Origin: Minisyncoccota bacterium
GTDB taxonomy: Bacteria; Patescibacteriota; Minisyncoccia; Minisyncoccales; CSSED10-335
Reading direction: 5' to 3'
Length of the DNA: 24,779 nucleotides
Assembly (NCBI GenBank): GCA_021129615.1
Contig: JAJOKY010000023.1
Location: forward strand, 1-24,779
Under the pieces are notes generated by a model, which made no database searches, was not told where the DNA came from, and was given only the letters and a program-made list of their open reading frames with translations. Below, piece by piece: positions 21,178 to 24,779 of the stretch (positions are counted from its first letter, which is position 1; each line of letters opens with the position of its first letter). A program made the translations under genes and the position numbers.

Positions 21178-21735
21178 ATGTTAAAATTCCCTTCAAAAAA
21201 AACCATTGATGAACAAAGACCTGAGTTTGCCCTTCTCCCACAAGATGATTATGAGTTAAAAATAATAGATGTTTTGCCTGACCAGCAAAATCAATATATG
21301 GCAAAGCCAGACCCTAAAACTGGTAAAATCCCTCAAGTTGAGGTAATGAATTTTACCTTTGAAGTTGTTGCTTTTAAAGATGGCTCTCAAGCCGTAGATG
21401 TAGATGGAAAAGACGCTACTGGAAGAAAGGTATTTTTTACTGGCAGACAAAACAAAGATGGAGAATGGACAATGGGATTTCAAAATGATGGAACTGCGTC
21501 AAAACTTCGTCAATTAGTTTGTTATGCTACTAATCAAGATATAGAAGAAGAAGTAGAATTAGAAGCGTGGGAGCAATTATTAGGCAAAACAATTTATGCA
21601 GAGATTGTGAAATATACTACTCAAAAAGGTGATGTGAGGAATAAAATTGGAAGGTTTTTGCCTGCTAAAAAAGAAAGAGAAAAGATAAAAAAAGAGGAAG
21701 AAATAGATATTCCTATTGTAGAAGATGAGGGATAA
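21178..21735 (+). CDS. DUF669-like phage protein, possible DNA-binding recombination accessory
   Basis: A 185-aa protein. Residues 20-35 (LLPQDDYELKIIDVLPDQQN) match the 'L-P-x-G-x-Y-x-v-x-I' start of DUF669-type proteins; then strand-rich VEVMNFTFEVVAFKDG and ATGRKVFFTGRQ; SKLRQLVCYAT (about 109-119); and LLGKTIYAEIVKYTTQKGDV-RNKIGRF near the end, the typical 'L-x-G-k-x-v-x-x-v ... N-x-I-x-x-f' closing strands. The C-terminal 20 residues are acidic, as in single-strand DNA-binding proteins. In other phages such genes lie with recombination and replication genes, as here. The exact role is not known. Confidence 0.65.
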   Translation: MLKFPSKKTIDEQRPEFALLPQDDYELKIIDVLPDQQNQYMAKPDPKTGKIPQVEVMNFTFEVVAFKDGSQAVDVDGKDATGRKVFFTGRQNKDGEWTMGFQNDGTASKLRQLVCYATNQDIEEEVELEAWEQLLGKTIYAEIVKYTTQKGDVRNKIGRFLPAKKEREKIKKEEEIDIPIVEDEG

Positions 21736-21741
21736 AATAAT

Positions 21742-21981
21742 ATGATGAGGTGGAAGGGGAAATACCCCTTAAAAACATTTAAAGTTAAAAGTCGTTCCTC
21801 TTTTAATCCTGATACAGGAGAATGGTATTATTGGACAATAGAAATGTGGGATAAGGAAATGTTTTGTGATTGTCCTGCAATAAAAGAATGTCATCATATA
21901 AAAATGAAAAGGGAAGAACTAATAAAAGAGTTTGGAAGTTTGGAAAAGGCAATAGAACATTTTAGAAAAAATAAACAATAA
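21742..21981 (+). CDS. SWIM zinc-finger protein (79 aa)
   Basis: CDCPAIKECHH (near residues 47-57) gives C-x-C-x5-C-x-H, the SWIM zinc-finger pattern, preceded by a strand-rich YYWTIEMWDKEMF and followed by a short helical tail. SWIM domains bind DNA or protein; small phage versions lie among replication and recombination genes. The start ATG 21742 is six bases after the upstream stop; an ATG directly after it could be used instead. Confidence 0.75.
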   Translation: MMRWKGKYPLKTFKVKSRSSFNPDTGEWYYWTIEMWDKEMFCDCPAIKECHHIKMKREELIKEFGSLEKAIEHFRKNKQ

Positions 21982-21989
21982 AATAATTT

Positions 21990-22163
21990 ATGAAAAAAAA
22001 CTACAAAACAAAACAAAAAAAACTCACTCAGCGATATGAGCAAATTCAAAAAGAAATCCAACAGCTCCAACAAGCTATAAATGAGAAATCTGGAGAACTT
22101 CTTAAACTTCAAGGTGAATATAGGTTATTGGATGAGCTGATGAAGGAAGAAAAACAAAAATGA
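21990..22163 (+). CDS. 57-aa coiled-coil protein
   Basis: ATG 21990 to TGA 22163: MKKNYKTKQKKLTQRYEQIQ, then KEIQQLQQAINEKSGELLKL and QGEYRLLDELMKEEKQK. The heptad spacing of hydrophobic residues predicts one continuous coiled coil. Short proteins of this type are common in phage early regions and have no known function. The start lies 8 bases after the SWIM gene stop, and the stop overlaps the next start (ATGA), so it is part of the same operon. Confidence 0.7.
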   Translation: MKKNYKTKQKKLTQRYEQIQKEIQQLQQAINEKSGELLKLQGEYRLLDELMKEEKQK

Positions 22164-22399
22164 GACAAGAAAAAATAGAAGCAGAAATTAGAAACATTAT
22201 AAAAAAAGAAAAAATGTCTTCATTTACATCTGACCAAATTTATTTTATAGCAGAAACTTCTTTAAAAGGTATAAAAGAGATTGAAAGGAAAATTAGGGAA
22301 GTCCTTAAGGCAGGGGTAAGAGCAGGAGATGTTATTGAATTTTATCATAAAGGTAAAATAGCGTTTGTTATAAAAATTGTAAAAGAAAAACAAAAATAA
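22160..22399 (+). CDS. hypothetical protein (79 aa)
   Basis: MRQEKIEAEIRNIIKKEKMS ... GDVIEFYHKGKIAFVIKIVK. An N-terminal helical part with a possible winged-helix-like 'S-F-T-S-D-Q-I' segment, and a C-terminal hairpin of two strands. I do not recognise it. It overlaps the coiled-coil gene by four bases and precedes the nuclease gene by four. Confidence 0.6.
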   Translation: MRQEKIEAEIRNIIKKEKMSSFTSDQIYFIAETSLKGIKEIERKIREVLKAGVRAGDVIEFYHKGKIAFVIKIVKEKQK

Positions 22400-22403
22400 A
22401 ATT

Positions 22404-23165
22404 ATGGCTTATAATAATTATAATAAAAATGAAGACCTAAATTCATTTATTAAAAGCAATTTTAGTTTTTCTTTCGGTAGCCTTGCTACAATGACATCTG
22501 CTTTTTTGCAACACAAAGAAATATCAAAGAAAGAATTTGATGCTTTAATAGAGAAAACAAAACAAAAAGCAATTCAGCTTAATGTTGATTTGTTTAGATA
22601 TGGTCAAGAAAAAAGATTTGATGAGTTTCCAGAATTAGATGAAAGATTAAAACAAAGATTTGCAGAAGAACAAAAAGAAAGAAAACTTGGTAGATATCAT
22701 TCTTCTGAAATTTGGGGTTTGTTGAATAATAGAGTTCCTGTTAAAAAGTTTTTTAAACCACGAGTTTTTACAGAACAAGAAATGAAAATAATGTATTGGG
22801 GAACGATTATTCATTCAGGTATAGCAAAACTTTTCAATTTTGAAGAAAAAAAATATGAGATTAAAATAGATGACGAGATAACTATTGTTTGTAAAATTGA
22901 TTTAGAATTGGGTAATGATATTTTTGAGTTTAAGACAACTGAAGATATAGATAAGTATTCTACGCTTCCAGATTGGTATAATTTACAATGTCAGTGCTAT
23001 TTAAAAGCTAAAAAACTTAAAGAAATGAAACTTTATATTATTGGTTGGGGATTTGCACGAAAACTTTTTAAGGTTCAATTTGATGAAAATAGATGGAATA
23101 ATATAGTTGAGGGAATTAAAGATTATCACGAGAAAATAAAGAAATTTTGGTCAAAAAAGAAATGA
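22404..23165 (+). CDS. Cas4/RecB-like PD-(D/E)XK nuclease
   Basis: A 253-aa protein. Residues about 130-141 (YWGTIIHSGIAK) give the 'G-x-x-x-H' motif, then ITIVCKIDLELG (about 155-166) supplies the catalytic Asp and IFEFKTTED (about 169-177) the E-x-K; NLQCQCYLKA (about 189-198) is the 'Q-x-x-x-Y' motif. The order H, D, E-x-K, Q-Y fits Cas4/RecB-type exonucleases. The first 110 residues are an unusual charged helical extension; no Cys cluster for an iron-sulphur site is visible. With a DUF669-like protein and a Holliday-junction nuclease nearby, a role in recombination or host DNA degradation is likely. Confidence 0.75.
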   Translation: MAYNNYNKNEDLNSFIKSNFSFSFGSLATMTSAFLQHKEISKKEFDALIEKTKQKAIQLNVDLFRYGQEKRFDEFPELDERLKQRFAEEQKERKLGRYHSSEIWGLLNNRVPVKKFFKPRVFTEQEMKIMYWGTIIHSGIAKLFNFEEKKYEIKIDDEITIVCKIDLELGNDIFEFKTTEDIDKYSTLPDWYNLQCQCYLKAKKLKEMKLYIIGWGFARKLFKVQFDENRWNNIVEGIKDYHEKIKKFWSKKK

Positions 23166-23368
23166 ATAAATTAAAAACAAACCTTAAAATTATAAAAACA
23201 GAAGTTGAAGGAGAATTGTTATTTAGGCAAGAGTTCCGTTGGAGAAACAACAAACCCGTTTGCTTAAAAATAGGGGATGTTATTGAGGTAGAACTTGATA
23301 GTTCCAAAAAATATGCCTATGTCAAAAGAAAAAACAATTACAGAAAGTCAAAGGTCGCATTAAAATAA
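23162..23368 (+). CDS. small basic beta-barrel-like protein (68 aa)
   Basis: MNKLKTNLKIIKTEVEGELL ... VCLKIGDVIEVELDSSKKYA. The strand pattern 'K-I-G-D-V-I-E-V-E-L-D-x-x-x-x-Y-A-Y-V-K' suggests an SH3-like barrel, with a basic end, but I do not recognise the family. I use ATG 23162, which overlaps the nuclease stop (ATGA), rather than the upstream in-frame ATG at 23147. Confidence 0.6.
   Translation: MNKLKTNLKIIKTEVEGELLFRQEFRWRNNKPVCLKIGDVIEVELDSSKKYAYVKRKNNYRKSKVALK
23350..23357 (+). promoter_or_regulatory. AAAGGTCG leader motif
   Basis: Exact copy inside the last codons of the upstream gene, 25 bases before ATG 23383, the shortest spacing seen. Confidence 0.45.
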
Positions 23369-23382
23369 ATTAGGTTAAAAAT

Positions 23383-23589
23383 ATGGAAAAAGAAATAAAA
23401 ATAAAAGAAAAGATAATTGCAGTCGGAAGTGAAGAAGATAAAGTTTTTTGTAGATGCGGTGAGAAGATGCAACCTATCGTTATGAGTCATTCAGTTCAAT
23501 ATAGGTGTCCTAAAGCAAGGTGGTATCATTTCTTTTTATTTTTTTTGTCGCCACATTCTTTGCCAGAAATTTTTGTAAGGTATAAGTGA
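23383..23589 (+). CDS. zinc-ribbon-like protein, possibly truncated (68 aa)
   Basis: Residues 23-43 carry C-x-C and a later Cys (FCRCGEKMQP ... QYRCPKARWYHF), a partial zinc ribbon: a fourth ligand is not obvious (His50 is possible). It ends with a hydrophobic FFLFFLSPHSLPEIFVRYK. The TGA stop (23587-23589) is followed in the same frame by 41 open codons (RNKKPSLVDKFLWWQKNFKN ...) up to about 23716. That extension looks protein-like, so a longer ancestral protein, a sequencing error or stop readthrough are all possible. Its leader carries AAAGGTCG. Confidence 0.55.
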   Translation: MEKEIKIKEKIIAVGSEEDKVFCRCGEKMQPIVMSHSVQYRCPKARWYHFFLFFLSPHSLPEIFVRYK

Positions 23590-23692
23590 AGAAATAAAAA
23601 ACCATCTTTAGTAGATAAGTTTTTATGGTGGCAGAAAAACTTTAAAAATAGAAAGAAAACAATTAATTCAAATAAAATAAAAAAAGAGTTAT

Positions 23693-24013
23693 ATGGGTGG
23701 AAGTCAATCTCTTAAAAAAGGTAAAAAGGGTGAGTACCTTTTTAGAAAGCTCTGTGAGAAATATGGTTTTAATGTTGTTAACCAAGCAGAAGATAAAAAT
23801 AAACCTGATATTCGTTTTGAACATTTAGAATGTGAAATAAAATATAGAAAGAATATATCTAAAAAGTTATATGATTGGTTAGAAGAAAAACAAGCTGATA
23901 TTCTTGCTGTTAAAAGAATATCTAAAAAAGATAGAAATAGAGATTGGTTAATAGTAATACCATTTGAAAAATTTATTAAATTATTTAAATCCCTAAAATG
24001 GCAAAAGGAATAA
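23693..24013 (+). CDS. Holliday-junction-resolvase-like PD-(D/E)XK nuclease
   Basis: A 106-aa protein. Residues 8-24 (KKGKKGEYLFRKLCEKY) give the 'K-G-x-x-G-E-x-x-x' helix with the first catalytic Glu; NKPDIRFEHLECEIKYRK (about 36-53) gives P-D ... E-x-K; and WLEEKQADILAVKR then DWLIVIPFEKF complete the archaeal-type Holliday-junction-resolvase/VRR-like core. The length fits. It would cut branched DNA made during replication or recombination, in line with the Cas4-like nuclease upstream. The end overlaps the next gene by 16 bases. Confidence 0.7.
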   Translation: MGGSQSLKKGKKGEYLFRKLCEKYGFNVVNQAEDKNKPDIRFEHLECEIKYRKNISKKLYDWLEEKQADILAVKRISKKDRNRDWLIVIPFEKFIKLFKSLKWQKE

Positions 24014-24357
24014 TACAACAATTTTTTAAAAGTTTTAAAGATGAAGAATTTATTTTAATTACAAAGGAAGAATTGAAAAGTTGGTCTGATTATTTAATTG
24101 AAGAATTTAAGGTAGAAATAGGAATTTGTTTAAAATGTAATCAAAAAATAAAAGGTAAAAAAGGAACAATAATTTGTAGTAATTGTGAAAAGAAAGCTAA
24201 GAAAATTAAAAGAAAAGCAAAAAAGATTAAATGTAAATTTTGTAAAAAGGTATTTTTACCAAATTTACACTTTAAGAAAGTATGTAGTATAAAATGTAGA
24301 AAAGAAAATGAACGCATTTTAAACAGAAAAAGAAACAAAAGATTTAAGAAAAAATAA
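23998..24357 (+). CDS. double zinc-ribbon protein (119 aa)
   Basis: Two Cys4 clusters: CLKC ... CSNC (near residues 44-65) and CKFC ... CSIKC (near 79-101), separated by a Lys-rich helix, with a very basic end (RKRNKRFKKK). It probably binds nucleic acid. Residues 1-40 form a separate helical part. The gene overlaps the upstream nuclease by 16 bases. No family is recognised. Confidence 0.65.
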   Translation: MAKGIIQQFFKSFKDEEFILITKEELKSWSDYLIEEFKVEIGICLKCNQKIKGKKGTIICSNCEKKAKKIKRKAKKIKCKFCKKVFLPNLHFKKVCSIKCRKENERILNRKRNKRFKKK

Positions 24358-24358
24358 T

Positions 24359-24583
24359 ATGACTCAACCAATTATATCACAAAAAACAATCCAGCCAACT
24401 CAACAATTAGAAGAAGAACAATCAAAAAGATTTCAAAAGATAATTGATAAAATTTTTAAGATTTTAATTGAAGAAAGTGTAGCAGTTAATGAAATTCCTA
24501 TTATTCTTAAACTTATTACTGGTAAATTAGGAAAAATAATAGATGAATCATTAGTAGAAACAATTATAGATATAAAAAAATGA
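24359..24583 (+). CDS. small helical protein (74 aa)
   Basis: MTQPIISQKTIQPTQQLEEE ... IIKLITGKLGKIIDESLVET-type composition: a Gln/Thr-rich start and a long amphipathic helix rich in Ile and Leu. No recognised motif. It starts one base after the upstream stop, so it is probably coupled to it. Confidence 0.55.
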   Translation: MTQPIISQKTIQPTQQLEEEQSKRFQKIIDKIFKILIEESVAVNEIPIILKLITGKLGKIIDESLVETIIDIKK

Positions 24584-24596
24584 AACAAGAAGAATT

Positions 24597-24779
24597 ATGA
24601 CGAAATATCAAAAAAAGGCGTGGGTAATAACTGACTGGGATGGCGAGATTAGCAATCTAAGCGTAAGTATATTTGATACTAAGAAAGAGGCAGAAGAAGA
24701 ATTATTAGAGTATTTAAATAAGTTGCCAAATCCTAAAATAAAAGGAAGAAATAAAATTATTCGTGTAGAGGTAAAAGAA
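24597..24779 (+). CDS. hypothetical protein, 3' end outside window
   Basis: From ATG 24597 the frame stays open for 61 codons to the window edge: MTKYQKKAWVITDWDGEISN ... KKEAEEELLEYLNKLPNPK. The N-terminal strand 'W-V-I-T-D-W-D-G-E' followed by a Glu-rich helix suggests a small alpha/beta protein. It follows the upstream stop by 13 bases. Family unknown. Confidence 0.6.
   Translation, partial: MTKYQKKAWVITDWDGEISNLSVSIFDTKKEAEEELLEYLNKLPNPKIKGRNKIIRVEVKE

Noticed and set aside
23383..23716. Recoding of TGA as an amino acid throughout the phage
   Set aside because: TGA ends several genes exactly at overlaps (ATGA at 3096-3099, 22160-22163, 23162-23165), which makes it a real stop. The single open extension is better read as a local oddity.
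1..24779. tRNA genes and CRISPR arrays
   Set aside because: No T-arm (GGTTCRA) with a matching acceptor stem and no regularly spaced repeats were seen on either strand.

Overview
This window is most of the conserved core of a tailed double-stranded DNA phage or prophage (Caudoviricetes). It is AT-rich (estimated by eye at about one third G+C) and organised as two divergent gene blocks. Promoters are of the ordinary bacterial sigma-70 type (TTGACA, 16-17 bp, TATAAT), yet almost no gene has a Shine-Dalgarno sequence. The host is bacterial but cannot be named; poor Shine-Dalgarno use argues against a typical Firmicutes host.

Left block, minus strand, 1-14236: the virion module. Read leftwards it holds a probable small terminase, the large terminase, the portal, a two-LysM virion protein, an unrecognised 510-aa protein, a very large virion protein carrying a 327-aa LAGLIDADG intein, a 39-aa membrane peptide, a small basic protein, a scaffold-like protein, an SU10-like major capsid protein, a probable decoration protein and the start of one more gene cut by the window edge.

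Centre, 14237-15445: about 1.2 kb with no convincing protein gene. It holds divergent and convergent promoters, DnaA-box-like sites, a short transcript with two alternative folds and its own terminator, and a larger stretch with strong RNA-pairing potential. It is the likely early control region and a candidate replication origin.

Right block, plus strand, 15446-24779: early and replication genes. A four-gene operon has three copies of a covarying hairpin between its genes and ends at a strong terminator. Next come a helix-turn-helix gene, two tandem structured leader RNAs, a short beta-clamp-like protein, a third structured RNA region of about 430 nt, an AAA+ ATPase, several small unknown genes, a second DNA-binding protein, a DUF669-like protein, a SWIM zinc-finger protein, a Cas4/RecB-like nuclease, a Holliday-junction-resolvase-like nuclease and zinc-ribbon proteins. 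Together these suggest a phage that recruits host replication through its own clamp and carries recombination nucleases.

The most unusual features are regulatory and RNA-based: (1) an 8-mer, AAAGGTCG, about 25-38 nt before the start codons of many genes on both strands; (2) three intergenic hairpins with an invariant UUGA/AYGAG internal loop and covarying stems; (3) two RNA regions sharing a CUGGUG...CUUAAAGU...CGCCAG domain; (4) four TTATNCACA sites, each 7-13 bp upstream of a strong promoter; (5) three promoters placed so close to ATG that their mRNAs should be leaderless. All positions, pairings and counts were read by eye.
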